Source: CAZEAN01 sp964510225 (GTDB lineage: Bacteria; Planctomycetota; Planctomycetia; Isosphaerales; Isosphaeraceae). Taken from it: 50,439 nucleotides of DNA. The stretch spans positions 1 to 50,439 of the forward strand of contig CAZEAN010000035.1 of NCBI GenBank assembly GCA_964510225.1, read 5' to 3'. The position numbers were made by a program, and so were the translations under genes. The notes under the pieces are model-generated. The model did not search any database. It had not been told where the DNA came from and saw only the letters and a list, made by a program, of their open reading frames with translations. Shown one piece after another: positions 33,834 to 42,987 of the stretch. Positions within the stretch are counted from its first letter, which is position 1. Each line of letters begins with the position of its first letter.

Positions 33834-35567
33834 TCAGCCCACCATCCCTCGCGAGACCGGTGACGCTGCGATCGCTTCCAACTTGGGGTAGTCGACTTTG
33901 GCAGTCGATGTCTCCGGAAGTTCAGGGAGGAACTGAATAAAGTCGGGAATCATAGAGGAAGGCAGGGTCGCTGCACAGTGTCGTTTCATCGCGATGACTG
34001 AGGCTTTCTGCCGTGGCTTCACGACCACAAAGGCGTGGATCGAAACTCCTTCGTCACTGGTTACCGCGACGACGGCAATCCGATCAACTCCTTCATGCTG
34101 ATTGAGCGCTGCTTCAATCTCGTTAAGTTCAATCCGATATCCTCGGCGCTTGACCATCCGATCACGACGGCCCCGGTACACCAAGGAGCCCTGCTCCTCC
34201 TCGACTACCAAGTCTCCAGTCCGGTACCAACGTTGACCTTGCTCATCGGTAACAAAGGCCGAACGTGCCAGATCAGGGCGACCAAAGTATCCTTGCATCA
34301 CTCGAGGACCTGCAATCAATAGTTCACCAACCTCGCCGGGAAGCACCTCAACGCCTAGCTCATTGACGATTTTCGCCAGCAGAGGCGGACAAGGCTCTCC
34401 AATCGGGTACGGTTCAACTCGGTCTTCCGGGATCCTCTGGGGGATCCGGTGCGCCGTGCAGACATTGGTCTCAGTCGGCCCGTAGAGATTCCAGAACTCG
34501 GCTTCAGGCCAAGCATGTCGGAGCGCCTTCAGGTGTTTGACTGGGAACACTTCACCGGCAAACAGCACCAACGACGGTTCAAGGAAGCCAGGACGGTCGA
34601 GTCTGCCGAACTGGGTCAGAAGCCGAAGAATGGAAGGAGCGGAATACCAGACATCGATTGATCGCTCCGCAAGGAAATCCCCCAGCCGTCCTGGTTCCTT
34701 TCCGAGCGATTCGCCGATCAGGACGAGAGTTCCGCCAACCCGACAGGAAGCGAACAAGTCGAAGACAGAAAGATCAAAATGGAAGGGAGCGTGTGAGGCG
34801 AACCGCTGTCCTGGAGAGAGTCCAAACGTCTCCTGAGCCCAATCCAGAAAACAGAGTGCGTTTTCGTGGGAGAGCATGACACCCTTGGGTTCACCGGTTG
34901 ACCCAGACGTGTAGAGGATGTAGCAGAGATCGTCGGAGCTTCTCGGTGAGGGGTCGGGTCGAGGTAATTCTCCGGCCATCAACGCTTCCCAAGACACCTG
35001 ACTCTCAGAGGGGATTGACTCGCCCCCCACGACAATGAGCTTCGGGAACGGCTCAAACGCGGGCCAATGGTCCTTAATCCCGTTGATCAGCGACTCATGA
35101 ATCACAATTTCCTTGACCTGTGCACTCGCCAAGATAGCGGCGGAACGGGCGAGTGGAGCGACAGGATCGATCGGAACGTAGGAAGCCCCTGCTCGGAGGA
35201 TTCCGTGAATCGCAACCACCGCTTCAATCGACTTCGGCAACAACACCCCAATGCGGTCCCCTCGGGCGACCCCATCCATCGCCAGTTGAGCATCGACCAA
35301 GTCAGCCGACTGATCGAGTTCAGCAAAGCTGAGCGTTCTTCCCTGTTCATCCTCCACTGCGGGCTGATCAGGCCATCGGAGTGCTGCACGTTCCAGGAGT
35401 TGTGCTAAGTGACAGTACTCCGGAAACGGCCTGCACCATTCGGCCGACTCACGATCGGGAGTTGAGGATTGGATTCCGAGCGGCTGGGAATCTTGATCCA
35501 TGGCCAGCGCTGCATCGGATCCAGTCAACAGTTTCTGCTGAGCTGCTGGTGTTGGCATGGTCGTCAT
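33834..35567 (-). CDS. Stand-alone amino-acid adenylation domain enzyme (AMP-forming)
   Basis: A 577-residue ANL-superfamily enzyme that should activate an amino or carboxylic acid as adenylate. The A3 core is ILYTSGSTGEPKGVMLSHEN, A5 is NLYGPTETNVC, A7 YRTGDLV, A8 GRRDRMVKRRGYRIELNEIE, and the catalytic A10 Lys is in STAKVDYPKLE. FHFDLSVFDLF has the Asp that in amino-acid-activating domains binds the alpha-amino group, so an amino acid substrate is favoured. There is no carrier (PCP) domain in the protein and no carrier gene nearby. ATG 35567 is preferred; ATG 35558 is possible. It sits between an SGNH-type gene and an acyltransferase gene, as if in lipid or envelope modification. Confidence 0.85.
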   Translation of the reverse strand: MTTMPTPAAQQKLLTGSDAALAMDQDSQPLGIQSSTPDRESAEWCRPFPEYCHLAQLLERAALRWPDQPAVEDEQGRTLSFAELDQSADLVDAQLAMDGVARGDRIGVLLPKSIEAVVAIHGILRAGASYVPIDPVAPLARSAAILASAQVKEIVIHESLINGIKDHWPAFEPFPKLIVVGGESIPSESQVSWEALMAGELPRPDPSPRSSDDLCYILYTSGSTGEPKGVMLSHENALCFLDWAQETFGLSPGQRFASHAPFHFDLSVFDLFASCRVGGTLVLIGESLGKEPGRLGDFLAERSIDVWYSAPSILRLLTQFGRLDRPGFLEPSLVLFAGEVFPVKHLKALRHAWPEAEFWNLYGPTETNVCTAHRIPQRIPEDRVEPYPIGEPCPPLLAKIVNELGVEVLPGEVGELLIAGPRVMQGYFGRPDLARSAFVTDEQGQRWYRTGDLVVEEEQGSLVYRGRRDRMVKRRGYRIELNEIEAALNQHEGVDRIAVVAVTSDEGVSIHAFVVVKPRQKASVIAMKRHCAATLPSSMIPDFIQFLPELPETSTAKVDYPKLEAIAASPVSRGMVG

Positions 35568-35698
35568 TCCGTTGACGTGGTGAAGAAACAAGAGGAACCG
35601 AGCTTCAGATTCAGGACGCGGTCGATCATGAGCCTCGGAGTCGTGTCAACAGCCCGACTTAATCGGTTCCGCTGACATCGATCCGGACTAAACCGTTA

Positions 35699-36877
35699 TC
35701 ATTTCCAGAGCAGTTGATTCAGTTTCTCGTTCTCCAGGAGGGCATCGGCCAAGGCATAGAAGAGTAGTTGGTGCCCCTCCGCATTCGGATGGTCATCCCA
35801 GGGAGCAATCGCGAGTTCAACCGGATCTTGATCATCAAAGGCATCGGAAAGATCGAGAACGGGTACGGCGTAACGTTCTGCAATTGCGTTGTACCGTGCC
35901 GTTCCCTCCATCCGCGTCCGAGGACGGTCAGAAAGGCCAGCTCGGGGGACGAAGAGGAAGACAAGTGGAGTTCCCGAGGTCCGACACTCAATTGCGAGCT
36001 TCCCGAGAGCACCATCGATGAAGTCCCAGAGGTAAGGCTTCAATTTCGTCTTGACTTGATCCTTCTCCTTCAGGGTACCGAACTCCTTCAGTATGGTGTC
36101 AGCTTCGGTCAGCCCGGCTGCGTCGAACCCTTCCTCCACAAATCGATAGGTAGGATCTGCCTGGTAGCGGAGGAGGTCACAGAGGTGAATCTGGGTCAAC
36201 CTCGTGTCAAGCATCGTTGCCGAGTACAGGACCAAATCCGGTTGGAACTGGTTTGCAAACGTGATGTAGCGTTCCATCCGTTGTGCCGGACTGTACGCTG
36301 CCATTGAGAAGTTGATGATCTCAAAGTGACGGTCCAACCCTCGCTTTTCCACTTGGTGATTCAGCCACGCTTCGAGGCGGTTCTCATAAGTTTCCTCCAG
36401 TGGAACTCCCCAGCCCATGTCGATCGATGAACCGAGGAGTACAATCCGGAAGGTTCCTGCTGGCTTGACGAACTGGTAATGGGGGTGATCCCTAAGCCCG
36501 ACACTACTTGTGGTAAAGACATGATCCAAAACAGGGTACTCAATGTTGGGACGCAGGATAAATTGGATGAAGGAATCTGGGATATAATGGGTTGCACCCA
36601 TGTCATGAAAACTAATCCAACGTTCGGGCTCACCAAGAAGCCGTAAGGCGAGTTCATCACGGGCACGGTCATTGACGCTCCCGCGATTAATCAAACCCTC
36701 GTAATAACCGCCTTCGTTCGCTTGTCGATCTGCTGTATTCGGTTCTCTCGAGCGGATCGATTCCATCGCGGCTTGGACTCGATCCCACGGCCAATCAATC
36801 TTCGGCGCAATCAGGAGCAGGCTAGTGATCACAAGGACGCCACGGATCGAACTCTTTCCGACCCCAGAACGACTCAT
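35699..36877 (-). CDS. SGNH/GDSL-like hydrolase or acyltransferase, membrane anchored
   Basis: 392 residues from ATG 36877. An N-terminal hydrophobic helix (GVLVITSLLLIAP) anchors or exports it. FRIVLLGSSIDMGWGVPLEETYENRLEAWL is the SGNH block I region with Gly-Ser-Ser; INFSMAAYSPAQRMERY is block II; FQPDLVLYSATMLDTR is block III-like; and the final catalytic pair appears as APWDDHPNAEGHQLL (Asp-x2-His). This pattern resembles AlgX/AlgJ- and DltD-like O-acyl transfer proteins. Next to it is an amino-acid-activating enzyme, which gives a loose resemblance to D-alanylation (Dlt) loci; that is inference. Confidence 0.78.
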   Translation of the reverse strand: MSRSGVGKSSIRGVLVITSLLLIAPKIDWPWDRVQAAMESIRSREPNTADRQANEGGYYEGLINRGSVNDRARDELALRLLGEPERWISFHDMGATHYIPDSFIQFILRPNIEYPVLDHVFTTSSVGLRDHPHYQFVKPAGTFRIVLLGSSIDMGWGVPLEETYENRLEAWLNHQVEKRGLDRHFEIINFSMAAYSPAQRMERYITFANQFQPDLVLYSATMLDTRLTQIHLCDLLRYQADPTYRFVEEGFDAAGLTEADTILKEFGTLKEKDQVKTKLKPYLWDFIDGALGKLAIECRTSGTPLVFLFVPRAGLSDRPRTRMEGTARYNAIAERYAVPVLDLSDAFDDQDPVELAIAPWDDHPNAEGHQLLFYALADALLENEKLNQLLWK

Positions 36878-37143
36878 GGCACCTGACTCCCGTACCGCCT
36901 CGTGGAAGTGATTGAGCCGAAACTCCCTCAACAGGCGTTGTACGGTAATCAGAGTCGAGTTTTTGTCTACCCCAGGTCATGCCGACGAATGGTCAGGGGT
37001 ATTGAGCAAGCTAGGCAAGAGGATACAACACCGATATCGCCATTGGGAGGTGTGGTATGCGACGGCATGAGATCAGTGATTTGCATTGGGAGCGCTTCGA
37101 GATTTTCTTCGGGCCAGCCGATTGATCCAACGAAGACGGCTGC

Positions 37144-38481
37144 TCAGTCTCGACTGGAAGTCTTGTTCAGAGCCCGTTGATTCAAGTCAGATAACCCAGC
37201 AGCCACCTGATTGAAGGCTAAGCGCGTTGTTGCTCGCAAGAAGATTGACTTTGGCAACGCAGCGACAAGGCGAGCCTCGTCCCAGAGTTGACTTCGGTCT
37301 GAAAGGAAGCGAATGAGTGCGTTGGAATCGACATCCGCGAACATCTTAAAGAACAGTTCCGAAGCCTGCCGAGGCCGATCCTTGAGCACTTGAAGAAAGA
37401 TGGAGTCGAAGAAGTCGTATTTTCTTGATGCGACCGAAACCGGGCTTGTAGGAGCCCCGCTGACAAGCTGATTAGCGAGTTGAGCGCATTGCCGTTGAAT
37501 CCGAACAAAGGCGTAGCCACTGGAAGGACGAGCCGCTGCACCTGCAAGACCGATCGGCACTACTCGGGCATCTGCACTGATTGTTGGTTTAGAGACCGTC
37601 ATTGGGATCATCCCTGCTTCTTCTTCAATGACATCAAAGGATCGGAGCCCGAGAAAACACTTGAGGTAATCGGCAATTTCAGATCGATGGCGATCACCAG
37701 ATACCCGTGTATCGTACAGATAGGTGTTTTCAACGAGTGCGTCATGGGTCGAGAAGGGAAGGAGATAGATGAATCGAGGCCCCTCGGCTTGAACGACACG
37801 GAAGTCCATCAGCGTGACGGTTCCGGGCTCAAACAGAGGTCGATCGGCGCGGATCCGCTGCCCAAAGAAGTGCTGAACCAAAGACGGATTCTGACAAGTT
37901 CCCGTCTTTAATAAGTTAAGTGGTCGACGTGCACTGTCGAAAGCGCAACGCCCTCGGATAGTCCCCTTCTGAGTCTCGATAACAAGATGATCGGATTGTT
38001 GGTCGCGGTCGACAATCGATTCACCGGAATAAAAATCGACTTGGCCAGAGCCATTGAGCCGTGAGACTACCGTCCGATAAAAGTCGATCGCTCTAATCCG
38101 GAGGTACTGATATCGGTCTGATGTTGAGGTCGCGAGTTGACCTTCATGATCGATCACCGACCATTCTGACCAGCGATGGGTAGCGAGTTTGTCAAATGGA
38201 GTGCCTTCGACGTTCCAATAACACCAAGTCCGATCATTCGAACAGCGTGAACGTTGCTCGACAACGGCAATTTGCCCTTGATAACCTGATTCAACTAAAT
38301 GCCAGGCAAGACTAAGTCCTGCACAACCTGCCCCCAATATGAGAATATCGTAGGTTAAATTCTCGCGATACTTCAGAGACCGCGAGGAGGGCAAGTCAAA
38401 CGTCTCAGAAGCATCGATTCTTCGGACTTGATCCGAAGTAACTTGGGTGTGATTATATGGTTGCGTTGCGACGCTGATCAT
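37144..38481 (-). CDS. crtY: Lycopene beta-cyclase (CrtY type)
   Basis: Cyclises lycopene to beta-carotene, the precursor of retinal. The FAD-binding Rossmann motif is DILILGAGCAGLSLAWHL (Gly-x-Gly-x2-Gly). Later family blocks are MDFRV, RFIYLLPFSTHDALVENTYL, EEEAGMIPMT and GLAGAAARPSSGYAFVRIQ. With ATG 38481 the protein has 445 residues, longer than typical CrtY because of about 45 residues before the Rossmann strand and a helical C-terminal part. Its ATG overlaps the stop of blh by 4 bases (ATGA), so the two are translationally coupled. It serves the rhodopsin gene encoded divergently beyond blh. Confidence 0.9.
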   Translation of the reverse strand: MISVATQPYNHTQVTSDQVRRIDASETFDLPSSRSLKYRENLTYDILILGAGCAGLSLAWHLVESGYQGQIAVVEQRSRCSNDRTWCYWNVEGTPFDKLATHRWSEWSVIDHEGQLATSTSDRYQYLRIRAIDFYRTVVSRLNGSGQVDFYSGESIVDRDQQSDHLVIETQKGTIRGRCAFDSARRPLNLLKTGTCQNPSLVQHFFGQRIRADRPLFEPGTVTLMDFRVVQAEGPRFIYLLPFSTHDALVENTYLYDTRVSGDRHRSEIADYLKCFLGLRSFDVIEEEAGMIPMTVSKPTISADARVVPIGLAGAAARPSSGYAFVRIQRQCAQLANQLVSGAPTSPVSVASRKYDFFDSIFLQVLKDRPRQASELFFKMFADVDSNALIRFLSDRSQLWDEARLVAALPKSIFLRATTRLAFNQVAAGLSDLNQRALNKTSSRD

Positions 38482-39551
38482 GGTGAGACCTCCGACCGAA
38501 GCCTCCAGACTCCTTGGACTCGGTCGAGCCAGAGAACTACAAGGACATGGGGGACTGTCAGTGCAGCAATCATCGCTAACGCGACAAGTCCGAAGTCGGT
38601 TAATTGCTCGATGCGGCTCCGGAGAAGTAATGCCAGCAAACAGGTCATGAGCAGTGCGCCCAATGTCATGGGAAGCGCGGCACCCAAGAATCGAGCAATT
38701 GCCATAAGAAATCGACCTTGTTGAACTGCCTCTCGTGTTGCGAGAGAGACAGGTAGCAAGCGACTGATATGTCGAACCGAATGCCAAGCGTTGAAATAGA
38801 TCCCCATCGCAAAGATAGGCGGCGTCAGTCCAAAGAAAACGACCAAGAGGCCTGTCTCGATAATTTCCACAAGAGCTTGACGACGTCCTGCTGTGCTTCC
38901 CCAGATGACCACAAGGCTCGTGACGAACAGGTGTGCAGCGACGACCAAGCCAATCATGCCGAGGCCAATGAGCCGAACTTCATTTGTTATTCGCCAGGCA
39001 GAATCTCCTTGGAACAACCGTTCTAAGAGGATATCAGCTGAACGCGCGAACTCCCCGACCGAAACGAAGAGCGGGAAAATTACCGGAATCAGCCCACGTG
39101 CGAGCACGAACAAAACGGCACGAGTTCTTATGAGTCCGATCTGAATAGGCGTTGTTAAGTCCTGAGAATCTGAATCGTTAAAGTAATCACCGACGATCCG
39201 GCTCCAATAAAGATCACCTTGTCCGAAATGAAAACTCGCTATACCAAGAAAACAGAGAAGGGAAATCAGAGGTGAGACCCACCAACCGATCAGCACAAGG
39301 ACACTTATCGAAATGTATTTGACGATAAACTTGATGTTAAGATTTCTTGGACGATCGGGTTGGCTGAGTTGGTGATCAAGTGCACCATGTGGAATCCCTA
39401 CGATGAAAAGCCCCAAGATCCAAGGGAACCATTGACACGCGCTTTGGGAAATCGTAACTGGGAAAAAAAGCTGCAGCAAAAGCCCCAGAAGGCAGAGAAG
39501 TGGTCCCAAAATGTAACTTCCAATCATCAATGTGGAATCAGTTGGCTTCAT
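38478..39551 (-). CDS. blh: Beta-carotene 15,15'-dioxygenase, Brp/Blh family
   Basis: Cleaves beta-carotene into two retinal molecules; an integral membrane iron enzyme. The iron-binding histidines stand out: GIPHGALDH (His55, His60), ASFHFGQGD (His108) and FNAWHSVRHISRL (His257, His261). About eight hydrophobic segments alternate through the 357 residues. The start at ATG 39551 has no clear ribosome binding site; ATG 39527 is an alternative and keeps all motifs. It overlaps crtY by 4 bases and is divergent from the rhodopsin gene, so the cell appears able to make retinal for it. Confidence 0.92.
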   Translation of the reverse strand: MKPTDSTLMIGSYILGPLLCLLGLLLQLFFPVTISQSACQWFPWILGLFIVGIPHGALDHQLSQPDRPRNLNIKFIVKYISISVLVLIGWWVSPLISLLCFLGIASFHFGQGDLYWSRIVGDYFNDSDSQDLTTPIQIGLIRTRAVLFVLARGLIPVIFPLFVSVGEFARSADILLERLFQGDSAWRITNEVRLIGLGMIGLVVAAHLFVTSLVVIWGSTAGRRQALVEIIETGLLVVFFGLTPPIFAMGIYFNAWHSVRHISRLLPVSLATREAVQQGRFLMAIARFLGAALPMTLGALLMTCLLALLLRSRIEQLTDFGLVALAMIAALTVPHVLVVLWLDRVQGVWRLRSEVSP

Positions 39552-40225
39552 GAGATTGGAACAAATTCTATAGCTGAGTTCGACCGAAGACTGTGTTGTT
39601 CAGGATAGTTTTCTGCGACACAAATGATAAGTTAGACTTTGATGCAATGACGTCTACCCTTCGCGTTCTGCTTAACGAGAAGATCGATCTGTTGGTCAAG
39701 CTCGTACCGAAGTTGTTCGGTTGCTCTCTGGATCGTACAAAACCGAAGAAGAAAAGCAGACTGAGTCTTGACAAGCCGATCGGTTCGACTATTCAAAATA
39801 GTGAGGGTAACTTGTTAGTTCCCTGACGTTATTTCCACGGCTGTGCATCACGCAGCAGGTCATCAACTCGACGTCAAACGGCAAGCCTTGCTTTCTTGCT
39901 CCGCAGGTGAGATTGAAAGGTGCGTAGTTTACTTGCCACAGTGCTGTAGGCCATTCTGCAGCATTCAAGGGATACTTGATTCGTCGTTTCCGTGGGCGAG
40001 ATCGTTTGGGTCCCTGTATGTACAGAGTTGATGGCTTCAACCAAAGCGATCCGGTTTGTTGTTCAGACTTATCGGGTCCAAATTTCCTGTGGTGCAGCTT
40101 TGGGAGTGCCACAAGAGGACACAGATCTAACCCAGCATCGAGTCGTTGCGACGTCGACACCGTTTCCAGTTTTGGTCTGAATCGACGACGGCAAAATCGA
40201 GAATCGATGCTTCAGGAGTCACTTC
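39552..40225. other. Divergent control region between blh-crtY and the rhodopsin gene
   Basis: About 670 bases. A perfect TTGACA at 39768 is followed by weak -10 choices around 39790-39799, where an ACTATT-CAA-AATAGT dyad (39788-39802) overlaps; this could be a plus-strand promoter with an operator, though it is 420 bases from the rhodopsin start. A minus-strand frame (39789-40160) and short plus-strand frames are open but match nothing I know. The ribosome binding site of the rhodopsin is CAGGAGT, 7 bases before ATG 40226. Confidence 0.4.
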
Positions 40226-41011
40226 ATGGAACTGTCACTCGGTGAGTTCAGTATCGTCTCGAACATGTTCTCGTTTACCATCGCAGCGATGGGTGCTTCG
40301 GCATTGTTCTTTTACTTTGCGAGCGGACTGGTCAGCCCACGCTATCGTAGCGCAGTCTTGGTATCAGCGGCCGTCGTCACGATTGCTTGCTACCATTATT
40401 TCCGAATCTACGAGAGCTGGCATGAAGGCTACACCATGACTCAGACGGAGGCAGGGGCCACGTATGTTGAGTCGGATACTCCGTTTAACGACGCATACCG
40501 CTACGCTGACTGGATTCTCACCGTACCATTGCTCGTCATCGAGCTCGTTGCCGTGATGGCTCTTGCGAAGAAGGAAGCAGGTTCTCTCACCTTCCGACTC
40601 GCGACGGCAGCACTAGCGATGATTGCACTAGGATATCCTGGTGAGATTTCAGACCAGGCAGGAATTAAATGGCTCTTCTGGGGCCTCAGTATGATACCGT
40701 TCCTCTACATTATGTTTGTCTTACTCACTGAGCTTTCGTCATCGCTAGCGCGGCAACCAGAGGAAGTGCGTGGTCGAATTAGTATTGCTCGTTACATCAT
40801 TATTGTAACCTGGAGCTTCTATCCTATTGCTTATCTCGCCAGTTTCCTCGGTGGTTCACAGGCAGAGGTAATTCTTCAGGTTGGCTATACGATCGCTGAC
40901 GTGACTGCCAAAGCTGGATTTGGTCTTTACATTTACTCCATCGCAGCCGCAAAAACTGAACTTGAAAGTGCTGGTGGTGGCCAAACTGCTCCAGCAGTTG
41001 CTACTGCCTAA
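40226..41011 (+). CDS. Proton-pumping rhodopsin of the xanthorhodopsin/Gloeobacter type
   Basis: Seven-helix retinal protein of 261 residues predicted to pump protons outward in light. Helix C is RYADWILTVPLLVIELVAV with the Asp95-Thr99-Glu106 (DTE) set of outward proton pumps. His57 (CYHYFRI) is the partner of the counter-ion. Helix G is GYTIADVTAKAGFGL with counter-ion Asp225 and retinal Lys229. Leu103 at the tuning site suggests green absorption. AMIALGYPGEIS, IPFLYI and RYIIIVTWSFYPIAYL closely resemble Gloeobacter rhodopsin. The position matching the antenna-binding Gly of that group is Trp152. Retinal would come from the divergent crtY-blh pair. Confidence 0.95.
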   Translation: MELSLGEFSIVSNMFSFTIAAMGASALFFYFASGLVSPRYRSAVLVSAAVVTIACYHYFRIYESWHEGYTMTQTEAGATYVESDTPFNDAYRYADWILTVPLLVIELVAVMALAKKEAGSLTFRLATAALAMIALGYPGEISDQAGIKWLFWGLSMIPFLYIMFVLLTELSSSLARQPEEVRGRISIARYIIIVTWSFYPIAYLASFLGGSQAEVILQVGYTIADVTAKAGFGLYIYSIAAAKTELESAGGGQTAPAVATA

Positions 41012-41044
41012 ACTCATGTTACGATTATTAGTGATTAGTTAAGC

Positions 41045-41089
41045 AAGAATAGTTCAATCCAACTATTATTGTTGGATTGAACTATTCTT
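41045..41089. terminator. Perfect 19-bp stem terminator between convergent genes
   Basis: AAGAATAGTTCAATCCAAC, a 7-base loop TATTATT and the exact reverse complement. It begins 33 bases after the rhodopsin stop. On the plus strand it is followed by ATCTTTGTTAT. The right arm and loop also contain the stop and last codons of the minus-strand glycosyltransferase gene. Confidence 0.88.
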
Positions 41090-42775
41090 ATCTTTGTTAT
41101 CCAAAGCAATTGAATGTTGCAATGGGTAGAATTCTGCTGCTACTACTCGGTCAGCTTCTGTTTTGCGAGGATGATGTGCCGTGGCACGATCGATGATTTG
41201 GACAGTCCCGATCATCTTAAGTCGTTCAGCAACAAATTGTGGGCAGATGATCACCAAGGGCATGGTCTGGTCGGGATCATTGATCAGCTCAGCAAGTTTG
41301 GGCCAATCGATTAGCTCCGCCGGGAGTCGAAAATAGTAAGTGATTTGTGGATCGGGAATGGAGAGTGTTCTCAGTTTCATTTCGGCAGGGATCTCTTGGC
41401 TCACACGTTCGGCGAGTTCTGATTGTGGCCGATAAATATCAAAGGCAGGCATTGCGATCGATTGGATGATGACAAAAGAAACCCAGATTGTGGCGAAGAG
41501 AGAGCCGATCGCCATTGAGACACGCTCTTGTGATCGTCCCCAGTGTGTGATCGCGGAACCCACTGCTCCTACGATTGCTATCAAGCCAGTGGTCAGGAGA
41601 AGTACCTGGGATCGCTCAGCGTAAAAGATGCCCCCAAGTCCCGCAAGAAACATCACGATGCTGAACATGTTGTTAATCCACGTCCAAAGATGGCGTCGTG
41701 ATTTTGTAGAAGCGATGACGAGTAGCCGTTCCAGGACAATTGCTGCTGCGATCGAAAGTGGTGGGAGGATCGGTATAATGTAGTGTTTATGCTTCCAAGC
41801 CGACATCGAGAGCAGCCCTAAACCCCCGACAATACAGCAGAGCAAAAACCATCGGGCACTCCGAGGAGCTTGGCCCATCCGCCGTGATGAGATCAAGCCA
41901 ACGAGAGCCAAGGGGCTCCACGGCAGAGCCATCCAGAGCATGGTGTACACATAGAAGAACGGATCCTTGCGTTCACCATCCATCGTTCCACTAAATCGAT
42001 CGGCATTGTGACGCCACCAGGATTCGAGTAAACCAGGTTCCTGAAGCATCGCCGCCGCTGGCCACGCAATGATTAAGCCCACCATGATTCCCCAGCCTAT
42101 GGGATCGAGGAGGAGCCGCCAGGGTGCCCAGCGCCGGCTGAAGATTGCATAGAGCCCACTCCCGACAGCGACCAGAGCTGGACCGATTGGTCCTTTTGCG
42201 AGGAAACTTAGGCCGGCAGCAGCGAAGTAGCCGACAATCCAGATTTTGGGAACGCGTTCTCCCGCCTCTCGACCCACCACTCCTCGTCCGAAGCAAGCGA
42301 GAGCTGCGGTAACACAGGCACAGAGCAGCATGTCCGCCTCGGCGAGCCGGGCCTGGATCATGACGTAAACGGCTGTCGATTGGATCAGTCCTGCAAGTAA
42401 TCCGACACGAGCACCTGACCAACGAGCCGCAAGTCCTGCAACAAATAACGCTGTTAGCGCGGCGGCAAATGCCGATGGGAATCGCGCCGCCCACTCTGCT
42501 TCGGTCTGGAACAAGAGCATCGACCCGGCGATCGCCCAGTGCATTAGCGGTGGCTTATCCCAGATCGGCTGCCCGAGGATTCGAGGAACCAGCCAATCAC
42601 CAGTCTGAATGAACTCCCGAGCTGGCTCAGCGTAGTTCACTTCATGAAAAGTCAACGACCAAGGCCGACCAAAGTGAACCATCAACAAGCTAATGCTGTA
42701 GAGCATGATGAGAACGGCTGAGCGGAGAGGGAGCCTGTTGCAGGGGTCAGTTGATGGCCCGATTCCACGATCCAT
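41066..42775 (-). CDS. ArnT/PMT-like membrane glycosyltransferase (GT83 type)
   Basis: A 569-residue polytopic glycosyltransferase that should use a polyprenyl-phosphate-linked sugar to modify lipid A, protein or another envelope target on the outer face of the inner membrane. The first extracytoplasmic loop carries the family acidic motif (FHEVNYAEPAREFIQTGDWL then ILGQPIWDKPPLMHW). About 11-12 hydrophobic segments follow, and a C-terminal soluble tail. The final residues (KNSSIQQ) are encoded inside a terminator hairpin. The gene converges with the rhodopsin gene. Sugar and acceptor unknown. Confidence 0.85.
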   Translation of the reverse strand: MDRGIGPSTDPCNRLPLRSAVLIMLYSISLLMVHFGRPWSLTFHEVNYAEPAREFIQTGDWLVPRILGQPIWDKPPLMHWAIAGSMLLFQTEAEWAARFPSAFAAALTALFVAGLAARWSGARVGLLAGLIQSTAVYVMIQARLAEADMLLCACVTAALACFGRGVVGREAGERVPKIWIVGYFAAAGLSFLAKGPIGPALVAVGSGLYAIFSRRWAPWRLLLDPIGWGIMVGLIIAWPAAAMLQEPGLLESWWRHNADRFSGTMDGERKDPFFYVYTMLWMALPWSPLALVGLISSRRMGQAPRSARWFLLCCIVGGLGLLSMSAWKHKHYIIPILPPLSIAAAIVLERLLVIASTKSRRHLWTWINNMFSIVMFLAGLGGIFYAERSQVLLLTTGLIAIVGAVGSAITHWGRSQERVSMAIGSLFATIWVSFVIIQSIAMPAFDIYRPQSELAERVSQEIPAEMKLRTLSIPDPQITYYFRLPAELIDWPKLAELINDPDQTMPLVIICPQFVAERLKMIGTVQIIDRATAHHPRKTEADRVVAAEFYPLQHSIALDNKDKNSSIQQ

Positions 42776-42987
42776 GCGGAAATTCTCCGGCTCACTGAGG
42801 CAACGATGCGAATCAACCCTGGTCTACTAGGTTTAACCATCGGCAGGAAGGCCGGAATTGCTCAACTTTATCTCCCGAGCCGTCCTAACCCAGGACCGTT
42901 CCGGTCTAACGTGGTGATCTGTTCAGAAGACTTGTTGTTGTACCGTCCTGGTGAATGCAGGCTTTCTTGGCGTAATCGCTTTAAGAT

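Noticed and set aside
38482..38787. 102-residue N-terminal extension on CrtY
   Set aside because: It would read through the end of blh in another frame, is Ser/Arg/Cys-rich, and the ATGA overlap at 38478-38481 gives a natural start.
39789..40160. 123-codon minus-strand frame between blh and the rhodopsin gene
   Set aside because: No motif, no good ribosome binding site, and short open frames on the other strand overlap it; I could not support a transposase or other remnant.
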